Shown: positions 1-9,923, numbered from the stretch's first letter. The stretch is DNA of 64,000 nucleotides from Rhodocyclaceae bacterium (GCA_023383815.1 JAHDYG010000005.1:62001-126000); one strand, 5' to 3'. The notes: generated from the sequence alone by a model not told the origin. Numbers and translations are program-made.

Positions 1-327
1 GATTGCCCGCAGCACTCCGGCCACCCTCGGATCCGAGAATCCCGCATACCCGCGCACCGGCGCGAGAAAGGACATGAACGGAAGGAACACCCACCAGCTG
101 CCGAGCGGGCCAACCCCGGAGTGCTCCACCACAGCATCGAGTGCCGCCAGCACACCGACCGCTCCGAGCGCGCAGCCAGCATGCGCCGCACGCAGTGCCA
201 GCCGTTCGACGGCGACCCTGGACGCCATGTCGACGTGCTTTGCGCGCTCCGCGCGGCCGCCCGACTGGCTGCCCGCGACCGCCGAATCGGTGGCCTGAAT
301 CGACTCCCTTCGCATGACCTCGTTCAT
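1..327 (-). CDS. N-terminal part of an unidentified protein with a hydrophobic segment; runs off the window edge
   Basis: Reverse strand is open from ATG at 327 to the window edge (MNEVMRRESIQATDSAVAGS...GSWWVFLPFMSFLAPVRGYAGF...), co-directional and just downstream of the epimerase gene. Confidence 0.4.
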   Translation of the reverse strand, partial: MNEVMRRESIQATDSAVAGSQSGGRAERAKHVDMASRVAVERLALRAAHAGCALGAVGVLAALDAVVEHSGVGPLGSWWVFLPFMSFLAPVRGYAGFSDPRVAGVLRAI

Positions 328-349
328 GCCGTGCGCGATCGTCCCGGAT

Positions 350-1321
350 TCAGGCAGGCGCGCCGAACAGATCCGAATACCGGTTCAGGTTCTCGGAATA
401 CCATTGCGTGAGGCGCCCGATGTCATCGCGCAACCGGTTCTCCGGCCGCCATCCCATGGCCGCAAGCTTGCTCCACGAAATCGAGTAGCGTGCGTCGTTG
501 AAGGGTCGGTCGGCCACGTGGTCGATGACCTCTTCCGGCCGCTTGCCGAAATGTGCGGCGACGATTCCGGCCACTTCGAGATTCGTGTACTCCTCTTCGG
601 TGCCGATGTTGTAGGTCTCCCCGACTTCGCCGCGCTCTGCAAGGAACAGGATCGCGCGCGCGAAATCGGTCGTGCTCAGGTAGTGCCGGCGGTTACAGCC
701 ACTCCCGTGGATCGGCAAGCGCCGGCCGGTCAGCATATGGCAAAGAAATCGCGGAATGATCTTTTCGGGATACTGGCGCACACCATACAGATTGTTGGCA
801 CGCACGATGAGAATCGGAACCCGGTAGGACTGGATGTAGCCGCGCAGGATCATCTCGGCAGCCGCCTTCGACGACGAATAGGGGTTGGTCGGACGCAGTA
901 TGGTTTGCTCGTCGACCGCGCCGCTCATCACCTCTCCATAGACCTCATCCGTGCTGACGTGGATGATGCGCGGCACCCCGGCCTGCCGGCAGGCCTCCAT
1001 CAGCGTGTGGGTCCCCAGAACATTCGTGCGCGTGAATTCGAGCGAGTTGCCAAAGGAATGATCGACGTGGCTCTCTGCGGCCGCATGGATCACGAGGTCG
1101 GCCCCCTCGACCGCCCGACGACAGGCATCGAGATGTGCCACGTCGCCGACGAGAAGTCCGATGCGATCTTCGAGCAGATGGTGGGCGATATTGCGCACAT
1201 CACCCGCGTACGTCATCTTGTCGAAGACGAGGACCCTTACGTCGGGGCGCGTGCGGCACAGTTCGTCGACGATATGCGAACCGGCGAAACCCGCTCCGCC
1301 GGTCACCACGATCTTGCGCAT
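350..1321 (-). CDS. NAD-dependent epimerase/dehydratase, dTDP-glucose 4,6-dehydratase-like
   Basis: MRKIVVTGGAGFAGSHIVDEL (Rossmann GxxGxxG), STDEVYGEV, YSSSKAAAE catalytic motif. Confidence 0.88.
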   Translation of the reverse strand: MRKIVVTGGAGFAGSHIVDELCRTRPDVRVLVFDKMTYAGDVRNIAHHLLEDRIGLLVGDVAHLDACRRAVEGADLVIHAAAESHVDHSFGNSLEFTRTNVLGTHTLMEACRQAGVPRIIHVSTDEVYGEVMSGAVDEQTILRPTNPYSSSKAAAEMILRGYIQSYRVPILIVRANNLYGVRQYPEKIIPRFLCHMLTGRRLPIHGSGCNRRHYLSTTDFARAILFLAERGEVGETYNIGTEEEYTNLEVAGIVAAHFGKRPEEVIDHVADRPFNDARYSISWSKLAAMGWRPENRLRDDIGRLTQWYSENLNRYSDLFGAPA

Positions 1322-1456
1322 GTTCTCTCTCCCGGGGCGACGGTGTCCGACCGCGGAACGATCTGCGCCGGACCTCCCTTGCAGCAAGGCGAAGAGCGTA
1401 ACACAATGTCACAAACAAACAAACAACTGCCGGGGTGCTCCGGCACGAGAGCCCTC

Positions 1457-1822
1457 ATGACCGACCCGCAACGCAGGCACCATTCGCGCATCGTCTTTCG
1501 CGGCACGGCACGGCTGGCCTGCCTCGATCGCTGGAACCGGTGCGAGGTCCAGGACCTCTCACTGAAGGGCGCGTGCATCATCGTGCCGCCCGAATGCACC
1601 GTCCGCCCGAATGCCGGGTGCGTGCTCGAACTGACGCTGGACGATGGCGAGACCGTGGTCCGGATGGAAGGAGAGATTGCCCATATCGAGCATCCGCGCG
1701 TCGGGCTCGTCTGCCGGCGGATCGATCTGGACAGCATCACGCACCTGCGCCGGATGCTGGAACTGAATCTGGGCGATGCGGCGCTGCTCGAACGCGAACT
1801 GTCGGCCCTCATCTCGGGCTGA
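1457..1822 (+). CDS. PilZ domain protein
   Basis: QRRHHSRIVFRGTARL...VQDLSLKGACI...: RxxxR and (D/N)xSxxG-type PilZ pattern; ORF could start at 1406. Confidence 0.7.
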   Translation: MTDPQRRHHSRIVFRGTARLACLDRWNRCEVQDLSLKGACIIVPPECTVRPNAGCVLELTLDDGETVVRMEGEIAHIEHPRVGLVCRRIDLDSITHLRRMLELNLGDAALLERELSALISG

Positions 1823-1833
1823 CCCGAGGTGCG

Positions 1834-2469
1834 TCAGCGCATCGCGCCGGCGCGCTCACCCTCTTCCCGGTACGCCTCGACCCGCGCACCTTCGATACGG
1901 TAACCGGCCCGGCCCATCTCGGTATCGAGCCGCGCAACGCGCAGCGTGCCCAGCACCCAGACGGGCGCCATCGATTGATCGGCCTCCAGCGGGCGTTCGC
2001 TCGTCACGTGAAGGATCTGGTTTGCCGGCGGAGGCGGGACGTGGATGCAGGCGCCAAAATACGGCACCAGCAGGAACTCGCTGAACGCACGCTCCTCCGC
2101 TTCGAGCGGCACCACGAACCCCGGAATGCGCACGCGCACCCCGTCGAGCGCCTCGACGACCGGGGCGGCGTCCCACACCTCGCGAATCCTCGCCATGATC
2201 TCGAGCGCACGCGGATCGGCGTCCCCGATCGCATCCGGGTCGTCGTCATCGAAAAGGCCCTCGAACAGCTTCTCGGGCAGCCAGTCGGCCGGGATCAGGT
2301 CGTCCCAGTCCAGATTCCGAACCCCCGACATCGCGTTGGCTGATGCTTCCAGCCGAGTCCCGATGCGGGGCGCCTCCTGTACCGCACCTGTCTGCTGCCC
2401 CTGCGCGGCGGAGCCGAGCCCGCCAAGAATCAGCAGACCCACCATCATCACCCGTTGCCATCTCCCCAT
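1834..2469 (-). CDS. DUF3299 family exported protein
   Basis: Signal peptide, then DWDDLIPADW and VRIPGFVVPLE...FLLVPYFGACIHVPPPPANQ, typical of DUF3299. Confidence 0.85.
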   Translation of the reverse strand: MGRWQRVMMVGLLILGGLGSAAQGQQTGAVQEAPRIGTRLEASANAMSGVRNLDWDDLIPADWLPEKLFEGLFDDDDPDAIGDADPRALEIMARIREVWDAAPVVEALDGVRVRIPGFVVPLEAEERAFSEFLLVPYFGACIHVPPPPANQILHVTSERPLEADQSMAPVWVLGTLRVARLDTEMGRAGYRIEGARVEAYREEGERAGAMR

Positions 2470-2479
2470 CTCCTGCTCC

Positions 2480-3745
2480 TCAGATCCGGATCGTCATACC
2501 CTCTGCCAGCGACTGGCGCCAGGCGCGCCAGCCCGGTACCAGACTCGCAACGGCCGCAGCAAGAAGGACGAACGCAAGCATCCGCCATTCGGAACTTCCG
2601 GGCCAGCCCGCCTGCAGTTCCAGGCCAAAGCGGGCCTCCAGCCACGGCGCCCCGACGAGGATTCCAGTGTGCACGAGCGCAAGCCCCGTTGCGCAACCGA
2701 GCACGGCGATGAACTGGCTCTCCAGCGCCAGGAGCACGAAGATCCGCCCCGGTCCGGCGCCCAGCGCGCGCAGGATCGCGAGTTCGCGCCGCCGTTCGTT
2801 GAGGCCTGCGACCATCACCGCAACGAGCGCCGCAAGTCCGGCCACCACGACCAGCGCGGAGACCGCCAGCAGGGCGCGCTCGGCAATCGCCAGCATGCTC
2901 CAAAGCTGCTGCAGCGTCGCGCCCGGCAGGATCGCCAGCAAGGGTTCATCGCGGAAATCGTTCACATGGCGCTGCACGCTGAACACCGCCGTGCGCGACT
3001 TGAGCCCGACGAGTGCGGCCGTGACCGCCTTCGGTGTCAGATCGAAGCGTTCGATCCGCTCGGCGGGAAGATCGAGACCCGGCATCCGCACCCCGCCGGA
3101 CCAGTTCAGATGGATTGCCTCGATCGCCTCCAGGCTCACCAGCACCGAGCGGTCCACCGGCGTTCCGCTGCGCGCCAGCACGCCGGTGATCGTGAACGGC
3201 CGGTCATCATGCTCCGCCGATCCCAGCCCTCCCGCCCCGTGACTGACAACGATGCGCTGACCGGGGACGTAGCCGTGGCGGGCCGCAACCTCGGCCCCGA
3301 CCACGGCTTCGAACACGCCGTCGAAAGCACGCCCCTGTTCGAACGCAAGCGTGCGCCCACGCCCATGCCGGTAGTGCTCGAAGAACGCGCGGCTGGTTCC
3401 GACAACCCGAAACCCCCGATGCGTGTCGCCCAGCGACAGCGGCACCAGCCATGCCACCTGTGGATGCGCGGCGATGCTCTGGAGGCTCCGCCACGACACG
3501 TTGTTCGTCGCGTCGCCGAGGTGAAAGATCGAATACAGCAGCAACTGCACCGGCCCACTGCGCGCTCCGACGATGAGATCGGTGCCCGAGACGGTCCGCG
3601 CAAACCCCTCGCGCGCATCCTGGCGCAGACGCTCGACCCCCAGCAGCATGGCCACCGAGATCGCCACCGCAAGAACCGTCAGTGCCACCGTCAGGCTGCG
3701 GTTGGCGAGGCTGCGCCAGGCCAGATGCCACAGCGGCGCCCTCAT
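2480..3745 (-). CDS. ABC transporter permease, FtsX/MacB-type
   Basis: MRAPLWHLAWRSLANRSLTVALTVLAVAIS start; C-terminal FtsX-like four-TM arrangement; ATGA overlap with the ATPase gene. Confidence 0.85.
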   Translation of the reverse strand: MRAPLWHLAWRSLANRSLTVALTVLAVAISVAMLLGVERLRQDAREGFARTVSGTDLIVGARSGPVQLLLYSIFHLGDATNNVSWRSLQSIAAHPQVAWLVPLSLGDTHRGFRVVGTSRAFFEHYRHGRGRTLAFEQGRAFDGVFEAVVGAEVAARHGYVPGQRIVVSHGAGGLGSAEHDDRPFTITGVLARSGTPVDRSVLVSLEAIEAIHLNWSGGVRMPGLDLPAERIERFDLTPKAVTAALVGLKSRTAVFSVQRHVNDFRDEPLLAILPGATLQQLWSMLAIAERALLAVSALVVVAGLAALVAVMVAGLNERRRELAILRALGAGPGRIFVLLALESQFIAVLGCATGLALVHTGILVGAPWLEARFGLELQAGWPGSSEWRMLAFVLLAAAVASLVPGWRAWRQSLAEGMTIRI

Positions 3746-4461
3746 GCGAAGCACCCCGCGCGGTTGATCTCGTCGAGCCGCAGGGCGCTCGGGAAGCGGC
3801 TGGCCAGCCGCTCGTCGTGGCTGACGAAGAGCAGGCTCGACCCCGCCTCGGCGCATTGTTCGAGCAGCAGGTCGAGGAAAACGCGCTGACGCCCGGCATC
3901 GAGCGCCGACGTCGGCTCGTCGGCGATGATCAGTTCCGGACGGCCGATCAATGCCCGCGCCGCCGCAACGCGCTGCTGCTGGCCGACCGACAGTTCGGCG
4001 GCAGGCCGGCGCAACGTGTGCGAATCGAGATCGAGGCAGCCTGCGAGCCGAAGAGCCTCCTCGCGCGGGGACGGCTGTGCTCGCCGTGCCCGTTGCTGCG
4101 AAAAGCGGCACGGCAGCACGATGTTGTCGAGTCCTGAAAGATAGGGAATCAGATTGAACAACTGGAAGATGAATCCAATGTGTGCCGCCCGGTGCCGGTC
4201 GCGTGCCTGCGCGCCCAGGCGCTCCATCGGAACACCGAGCACCGTGATGCCACCCCGCTCCGGAAGCACGACACCGCCTACCAGCGACAGTAGCGTGGAC
4301 TTGCCACTCCCGCTCGGCCCCTGCAGAAAGACCTGATCCCCCCTGGCCAGTTCGAAGGCCGGAATGTCGATGCAGGGGCGACCGGCGCCCGGCCAGCGGA
4401 ACACGACATCACGGAAGCGGACCGCAGGGTGTCCCTCCACCATGGCTGCCGCGTGCCTCAC
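3742..4461 (-). CDS. ABC transporter ATP-binding protein (LolD/MacB-like)
   Basis: Walker [12 protein letters not shown], signature LSVGQQQRVAAARAL, Walker B LIIADEPTSALD. Confidence 0.92.
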   Translation of the reverse strand: MRHAAAMVEGHPAVRFRDVVFRWPGAGRPCIDIPAFELARGDQVFLQGPSGSGKSTLLSLVGGVVLPERGGITVLGVPMERLGAQARDRHRAAHIGFIFQLFNLIPYLSGLDNIVLPCRFSQQRARRAQPSPREEALRLAGCLDLDSHTLRRPAAELSVGQQQRVAAARALIGRPELIIADEPTSALDAGRQRVFLDLLLEQCAEAGSSLLFVSHDERLASRFPSALRLDEINRAGCFA

Positions 4462-5021
4462 AAGGCCACGCGCAGGGGCGCCCGCGCACGATCCGGACCG
4501 AATCGCAGCGAACTCTGGCCGCGCGGCGTCGCGCTATGCACTCGCAGGCTGCGGATGCCCGGAAACACCCGCAGCAGTTCCAGCTCGACCGCATCCAGCG
4601 CATCCGGATTGGCGCACTCGAACCGGTAGGCGGCGTGGACGTCCGCGTGTCCCGAATCGTCGCCTTCGCGATGGCCGTACCGGTGCTCGTGATCGTGCGT
4701 CCCTTCATCGGGATCTGCGTCCGAGAAGGGCGACGCGACCTCGACCTCGCGGGCCACGCATGCCGCGGCTTGCGGCAAGCGAAAGAGCCCGGCCGGTTCG
4801 CCAATCCGCGCCTCTGCCTCCTGCAGCGCCTTGCGCTGCCCGATGGTCCGCGGCGCATGCTCGAATCCGACCAGGTTGTCGAGCGGACTCTCGAACTCGA
4901 CCAGCAGGCTGCGCCCATCCAGTGCGATCCGCAGTTCAGCCACCCCGTGTTCGTGGGCGGGCGGCCCCGCGTGCACGACGCCACTCACCCCCAGCAGCAA
5001 GCCGATCACCTTGTTTCTCAT
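4458..5021 (-). CDS. DUF2796 / ZrgA-like periplasmic zinc-binding protein
   Basis: MRNKVIGLLLGVSGVVHAGPPAHEHGVAELRIALDG... plus His/Asp-rich stretch HDHEHRYGHREGDDSGHADVH. Confidence 0.82.
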   Translation of the reverse strand: MRNKVIGLLLGVSGVVHAGPPAHEHGVAELRIALDGRSLLVEFESPLDNLVGFEHAPRTIGQRKALQEAEARIGEPAGLFRLPQAAACVAREVEVASPFSDADPDEGTHDHEHRYGHREGDDSGHADVHAAYRFECANPDALDAVELELLRVFPGIRSLRVHSATPRGQSSLRFGPDRARAPLRVAL

Positions 5022-5100
5022 CGCAGTCCTCCAGGGAAAATCGAGCCGCTCTCCAGCCCCTTGCGCAGACGCGCGGGAGACGCCTTGAACGAACCAGCAA

Positions 5101-5119
5101 AATGCTACAATGTTGCATT
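5101..5119. promoter_or_regulatory. Candidate Zur box between two divergent zinc operons
   Basis: AATGCTACAATGTTGCATT, near-perfect 19-bp inverted repeat in the intergenic region. Confidence 0.65.
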
Positions 5120-5147
5120 CTCGAACACAAACTCGACCGCCCGACCG

Positions 5148-5327
5148 ATGTCCTCCGACCTGCATCGCATGAGCGTACCGGCCCACGCACACCTGCATCA
5201 CGATGGGCACCGGCACGGGACCCCGGCGCCGCGCACCGTACTCGCCGATGCCGCAGCGCTGCGCCTGGCCGCGGCGGCGGCGGCATCGGCACTGCTCTGG
5301 CTCACGATCGGCTGGGCGCTGGCATGA
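5148..5327 (+). CDS. Small His-rich single-TM protein
   Basis: MSSDLHRMSVPAHAHLHHDGHRHGTPAPRTVLADAAALRLAAAAAASALLWLTIGWALA; stop overlaps the znuC start (ATGA). Confidence 0.65.
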   Translation: MSSDLHRMSVPAHAHLHHDGHRHGTPAPRTVLADAAALRLAAAAAASALLWLTIGWALA

Positions 5328-6091
5328 CCGGGCCCGATTCACGCGCTGCCGTAAGCTTCGAGAACCTGACGCTGGGCTACGACCGTCACCCGGCCGTGCA
5401 TCATCTGCACGGGGCGGTACGCACAGGCACCTTGCTGGCGGTGGTCGGGCCGAACGGGGCCGGAAAGTCGACCCTGCTCAAGGCCCTGGTCGGAGAGCTC
5501 GCCCCACTCCAGGGCAGCTTTCGCATCGAAGTCGCTCCCCGGCAGATTGCCTACCTGCCGCAGCAAAACGAGATTGACCGCAGCTTTCCGGTGAGCGTCT
5601 TCGACATGGTCGCGATGGGCCTGTGGCACACGCTGGGTCCGCTGCGCGGCCTCACGCAAGAACAGCGCGCGCGGGTCATGGAGGTGCTCGCACAGGTCGG
5701 CCTGGCCGGGCTTGAGCGGCGCGCCATCGGCACGCTCTCGGGCGGCCAGTTGCAGCGCGCACGCTTCGCCCGCCTGATGCTTCAGGATGCTCGCCTGCTG
5801 CTGCTCGATGAGCCGTTCAACGCGATCGACAGCCGCACCACCGAGGATCTGGTCGCGCTGATGCTGGGCTGGCACGCCGAGGGGCGGACCATCCTTGCGG
5901 TGCTGCACGACCTCGAGCGCGTCCGCCGCTACTTTCCCGAATGCCTGCTGCTTGCGCGCGAGACGCTCGGCTTCGGTCCCACGCACGAGATCCTGACCGA
6001 AGCGCGGCTGGCCGAGGCACGGCGCATCGCCGAGCGCTTCGATGATCACGCCCCGGTCTGCCACCGCCCTCCGATCGAGATCGCGGCATGA
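5324..6091 (+). CDS. znuC: Zinc/metal ABC transporter ATP-binding protein ZnuC-like
   Basis: GPNGAGKSTLLKAL, LSGGQLQRARFARLML, LLLLDEPF; operon context. Confidence 0.88.
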   Translation: MTGPDSRAAVSFENLTLGYDRHPAVHHLHGAVRTGTLLAVVGPNGAGKSTLLKALVGELAPLQGSFRIEVAPRQIAYLPQQNEIDRSFPVSVFDMVAMGLWHTLGPLRGLTQEQRARVMEVLAQVGLAGLERRAIGTLSGGQLQRARFARLMLQDARLLLLDEPFNAIDSRTTEDLVALMLGWHAEGRTILAVLHDLERVRRYFPECLLLARETLGFGPTHEILTEARLAEARRIAERFDDHAPVCHRPPIEIAA

Positions 6092-6957
6092 TTTTCGATT
6101 TCGTCCTCGGGCCGTTCCTGGAGTTCGAGTTCATGCGCCGCGCGCTGGCGGGCTGCCTCGCGCTGGCGCTCGGTGCAACCCCGATCGGGCTCTTCCTGCT
6201 GCTGCGCCGGATGAGCCTGATGGGCGATGCGATGAGCCATGCCGTCCTGCCCGGCGCTGCGCTCGGCTATCTCGCTTTTGGTCTTTCGCTCGGCGCCATG
6301 ACCGTCGGCGGCATCATCGCGGGCATCGCGGTCGCGATCGCCTCCGGCTGGGTCGCGCGCAGTTCGGTCCTGAAGGAAGACGCCAGCCTTGCCACCTTCT
6401 ATCTGATGTCGCTCGCCGCAGGCGTGCTGATCGTGTCCCTGCGCGGGCGGAATCTGGATCTGCTGCACGTGCTCTTCGGCTCGGTACTCGCGCTCGACGG
6501 CGGCTCGCTGCTGCTGATCGCAGCGATCTCCACCGTTACGCTGTTCGCGCTGGCACTGCTGTACCGGCCGCTGGTACTCGAGTGCTTCGATCCGGTCTTC
6601 CTGCGCGGCGTCAGCCGTTGCAGTCCGATCGCCCACTACGGCTTTCTGATCCTCGTCGTCCTCAACCTGGTGAGCGGGTTTCACGCGCTCGGTACGCTGA
6701 TGGCGGTCGGCATCATGATCCTGCCGGCGGCCGCGGCGCGACTGTGGGCCGCCACCCTGCCCACGATGCTGGTGCTGGCGGTCTGCATCGCCTTGCTCAG
6801 CGGCGTACTGGGGCTCCTCGCCTCCTTCCACGCCGACGTTCCAGCCGGCCCCGCCATCATCCTGGTGGCCGGCCTGCTGCATGTCGCCTCACTCGTGCTC
6901 GCGCCCGGAGGCCTCATCGGCCCGCGCCTGGTTCGCCGCCCGCACCTGGAATCCTGA
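6088..6957 (+). CDS. znuB: Zinc/metal ABC transporter permease ZnuB-like
   Basis: Multi-TM ABC-3 family: LLRRMSLMGDAMSHAVLPGAALGYL. Confidence 0.88.
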   Translation: MIFDFVLGPFLEFEFMRRALAGCLALALGATPIGLFLLLRRMSLMGDAMSHAVLPGAALGYLAFGLSLGAMTVGGIIAGIAVAIASGWVARSSVLKEDASLATFYLMSLAAGVLIVSLRGRNLDLLHVLFGSVLALDGGSLLLIAAISTVTLFALALLYRPLVLECFDPVFLRGVSRCSPIAHYGFLILVVLNLVSGFHALGTLMAVGIMILPAAAARLWAATLPTMLVLAVCIALLSGVLGLLASFHADVPAGPAIILVAGLLHVASLVLAPGGLIGPRLVRRPHLES

Positions 6958-6981
6958 CCACCGCCACCCCGGAGATTGCAC

Positions 6982-7941
6982 ATGCTGGCCAGCCTACGAC
7001 GCCTGCTCCTCGGACTTGCGCTGATCGGAGCGGGACTCGCCCTCGGCACCCCTCCCGTACATGCGGCCCCCGTCACGGCAGTCGCGAGTTTCAGCATCCT
7101 CGCCGATCTCGTGCGTGAGGTTGGCGGCGATCGCATCACCGTGCACGCACTGGTCGGGCCGGACGAGGACGCCCATGGGTACCAGCCCCGCCCCTCGGAC
7201 GCCCGCACCGTGCGCGAGGCCCGGCTGGTGGTCGTCAATGGTCTCGGATTCGACACCTGGCTGTCGCGCCTGGCCGGATCGGAAGGCCACGCGTCGACCC
7301 TGGTCGTCGCTTCCGAAGGGATCGAGACGATCGACGAGAATCCCGATCACGCGCACCACCACGGCCATGATCACGACCACGAGCAAGGTGACGCGACTGC
7401 TCGCACTCCAGACCCCCATGCCTGGCAGGATGTCTCCCGAGCCAGGATCTATGTGCGCAACATCGCTGCCGCCCTCGCGCAGGCGGACCCCGAAGGGGCA
7501 TCGGAATATGCTGCCAACGCCGAGCGCTATGACCGGACCCTGCAGCAGCTCGATGATGAAATCCGCAGCACGCTCGCCCGCCTGACGCCCGAACGGCGCA
7601 AGCTCGTGACCTCACACGACGCCTTCGCCTACTTCGGTGCCGCCTATGGCATGCGTGTCGTGGCTGCCGCCGGTGTGAGCATGGAATCCGAGCCATCGGC
7701 TGCGGGCATCGCCCGCCTGATCCGGCAGCTCCGCAAGGAGAAGGTGCCGGCGGTGTTCGTCGAGAACATCAGCGATCCTCGGCTCATCGAACGCATCGCC
7801 AGGGAAGGCGGCGCGCGCATCGGAGGACGACTCCATTCCGACGCACTGTCGGGCGAAGCTGGGCCGGCCACCACCTACATCGATCTGATGCGGGCAAACC
7901 TGCGCACGATCATCGAAGGTCTGACGCCGCATGACGACTGA
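6982..7941 (+). CDS. znuA: Zinc/metal ABC transporter substrate-binding protein ZnuA-like
   Basis: Signal peptide, VASFSILADLVREVGGDRI, His-rich loop DHAHHHGHDHDHEQ, DPHAWQD, VTSHDAFAYF. Confidence 0.9.
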   Translation: MLASLRRLLLGLALIGAGLALGTPPVHAAPVTAVASFSILADLVREVGGDRITVHALVGPDEDAHGYQPRPSDARTVREARLVVVNGLGFDTWLSRLAGSEGHASTLVVASEGIETIDENPDHAHHHGHDHDHEQGDATARTPDPHAWQDVSRARIYVRNIAAALAQADPEGASEYAANAERYDRTLQQLDDEIRSTLARLTPERRKLVTSHDAFAYFGAAYGMRVVAAAGVSMESEPSAAGIARLIRQLRKEKVPAVFVENISDPRLIERIAREGGARIGGRLHSDALSGEAGPATTYIDLMRANLRTIIEGLTPHDD

Positions 7942-8003
7942 GCGGCTTCAAGACCGAGCACCCGCCTGACTGCGCCCCCGTCTCTACTGCCTCGCGCCAC
8001 CGG

Positions 8004-8621
8004 TCAGCGCGATGTGCCGGCGAGCAGCGCGCCGGCCGACACGAACAGCCCACCGAACACCCGGTTCTGGGCGCGAATCATGCGCGGACTGTGGAACCAG
8101 GCCCTGAAACGCCCGGCCGCGAGCGCGTAGATCGACATCACGATGATGTCGGTCACCACCATCGTCGCTCCGATGATCAGAAACTGCGGAAGCTGCGGAT
8201 GTTCCGGACGGACGAACTGCGGCACGAGGGCGACGATGAAGAGGATCGCCTTCGGATTGGTCAGATTCACGAACAGCCCCTGCAGATAGAATCCCCGCCC
8301 ACCGCCGCGCAACAACGCACGCTCGTCGACCTCCTCGATCGGGGCACGCCACTTCAGGATCCCGAGCCAGACGAGATACCCGGCCCCGACGATCTTGAGC
8401 ATGAGAAAGGCCGTCGAAGAGGCTGCCAGCACCGCCCCGAGCCCGAGCGCGACGACTGCAAGCTGGACGAGCAGCGCGCTCTCCAGGCCAAGGATGGCCC
8501 GCAGCGCGATCCGGTAGCCGTGGCGAAGGCCGGTTGCGATCGAAAGCACCGCGCCGGGACCGGGCGTCACCGCGATCACGATCGAGGCCACCAGAAAAGC
8601 CAGCCAGACGTTCCAGCTCAT
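8004..8621 (-). CDS. LysE family translocator
   Basis: AVTPGPGAVLSIATGLRHGYR; NLTNPKAILFIVALVPQF. Confidence 0.9.
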   Translation of the reverse strand: MSWNVWLAFLVASIVIAVTPGPGAVLSIATGLRHGYRIALRAILGLESALLVQLAVVALGLGAVLAASSTAFLMLKIVGAGYLVWLGILKWRAPIEEVDERALLRGGGRGFYLQGLFVNLTNPKAILFIVALVPQFVRPEHPQLPQFLIIGATMVVTDIIVMSIYALAAGRFRAWFHSPRMIRAQNRVFGGLFVSAGALLAGTSR

Positions 8622-8649
8622 TGCACCCCCCGCATCGGCCACCCTGGCC

Positions 8650-9456
8650 TCAACCGAAAACCGTGTGCAGCATCTTCGCACACAACAGCAGCAGCACTCC
8701 GGCAAAGACCCGCTTGAGCGTTGCCACCGGCAGCCGGTGGGCAAGGCGCGCGCCGAGCGGCGCGGTGACCATGCTCACCGCACTGACGAGCACGAGCGCC
8801 GGAAGATAGACGAACCCGAGGCTCAGCGCCGGCATGCCGGCCCCCCCCCAGCCGTTCACAAGGTAACCGACCGTGCCCGCCAGCGCGATCGGCAGGCCGA
8901 TCGCCGCCGAAGTGCCGATCGCGTGCTGGACCCTGACGTTGCACCAGGTCATGAACGGCACCGACAGGGAGCCTCCGCCGATCGCCACCAGCGCCGAAAC
9001 CCCGCCGATACCGGCCCCGACGGCACTCATGCCGATCGCGCCGGGCAGTTCGCGTGACGGTTTCGGCTTGAGGTTCGCCATCATCTGCAGCGATACGTAG
9101 GCCATGAAGCAGGCAAAGAAGATCGCCAGCGGGCCGGATGGGACCCGCGCCGCGACGAAGGTCGCCGCAAACGTGCCGGCCAGGATTCCGGGCGTGATCG
9201 CGCGCACGATGTCCCAGCGCACGGCGCCGTGGGCATGATGCGCGCGCAGGCTCGAAACCGAAGTCAGCACGATCGCGGCCATGGAGGTTCCGAGCGCGAG
9301 ATGGACCGACTTTTCGCCCGGAAAGCCCTGCGCAACGAACAGCGTGGTCAGCATCGGCACCATGATGCCGCCGCCGCCCAGACCAAGCAGTCCCGCAAAA
9401 AAGCCGACAAAGGCACCCAGCAGCGGGTAGCTCAGCCACCACAGGTCGAACGTCAT
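8650..9456 (-). CDS. TSUP (TauE/SafE) family sulfite exporter-like membrane protein
   Basis: GFFAGLLGLGGGGIMVPML and GAGIGGVSALVAIGGGSLSVPFM duplicated motifs. Confidence 0.88.
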   Translation of the reverse strand: MTFDLWWLSYPLLGAFVGFFAGLLGLGGGGIMVPMLTTLFVAQGFPGEKSVHLALGTSMAAIVLTSVSSLRAHHAHGAVRWDIVRAITPGILAGTFAATFVAARVPSGPLAIFFACFMAYVSLQMMANLKPKPSRELPGAIGMSAVGAGIGGVSALVAIGGGSLSVPFMTWCNVRVQHAIGTSAAIGLPIALAGTVGYLVNGWGGAGMPALSLGFVYLPALVLVSAVSMVTAPLGARLAHRLPVATLKRVFAGVLLLLCAKMLHTVFG

Positions 9457-9923
9457 TGCTTGAGTCCCATGAGTTCCTGCACGATGAATCGCCATTGCGC
9501 GGGCTCGACCGGCGTGATCGAAAGCCGGTTGCCGCGCGCAAGCACCTGCATGTCCGCAAGCTCCGGCGCCGAACGCAGTTCGGCGAGCGGCACGAAACGG
9601 GTCCTGCGCACGAAGCGTACGTCCACATTGAGCCAGCGCGGCGTCTCGGGCCGTGCGCGCGGATCGAAGTAGGGGCTGGACGGATCGAACTGCGTCGCAT
9701 CCGGATACGCCTCGCTCGCCACCCTTGCGATCCCGGCAATGCCCGGTTCGGTGCCGCCCGAATGATAGAAGAAAACGGGATCGCCGACCCGTATCCGGTC
9801 GCGCATGAAATTGCGCGCCTGGTAATTGCGCACGCCGAACCACGGCACGGTCTGGTCAGGCCTTCGCTCCAGATCCTCGATGGAACACTCCTGTGGTTCG
9901 GATTTCATCAGCCAGTAGCGCAT
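9453..9923 (-). CDS. EVE domain protein
   Basis: MRYWLMKSEPQECSIEDL...WFGVRNYQARNFMRDRIRVGDPVFFYHS. Confidence 0.93.
   Translation of the reverse strand: MRYWLMKSEPQECSIEDLERRPDQTVPWFGVRNYQARNFMRDRIRVGDPVFFYHSGGTEPGIAGIARVASEAYPDATQFDPSSPYFDPRARPETPRWLNVDVRFVRRTRFVPLAELRSAPELADMQVLARGNRLSITPVEPAQWRFIVQELMGLKQ

Noticed and set aside
2045-3889. 614-aa + strand ORF
   Set aside because: Antisense shadow of the DUF3299 and ABC permease genes.
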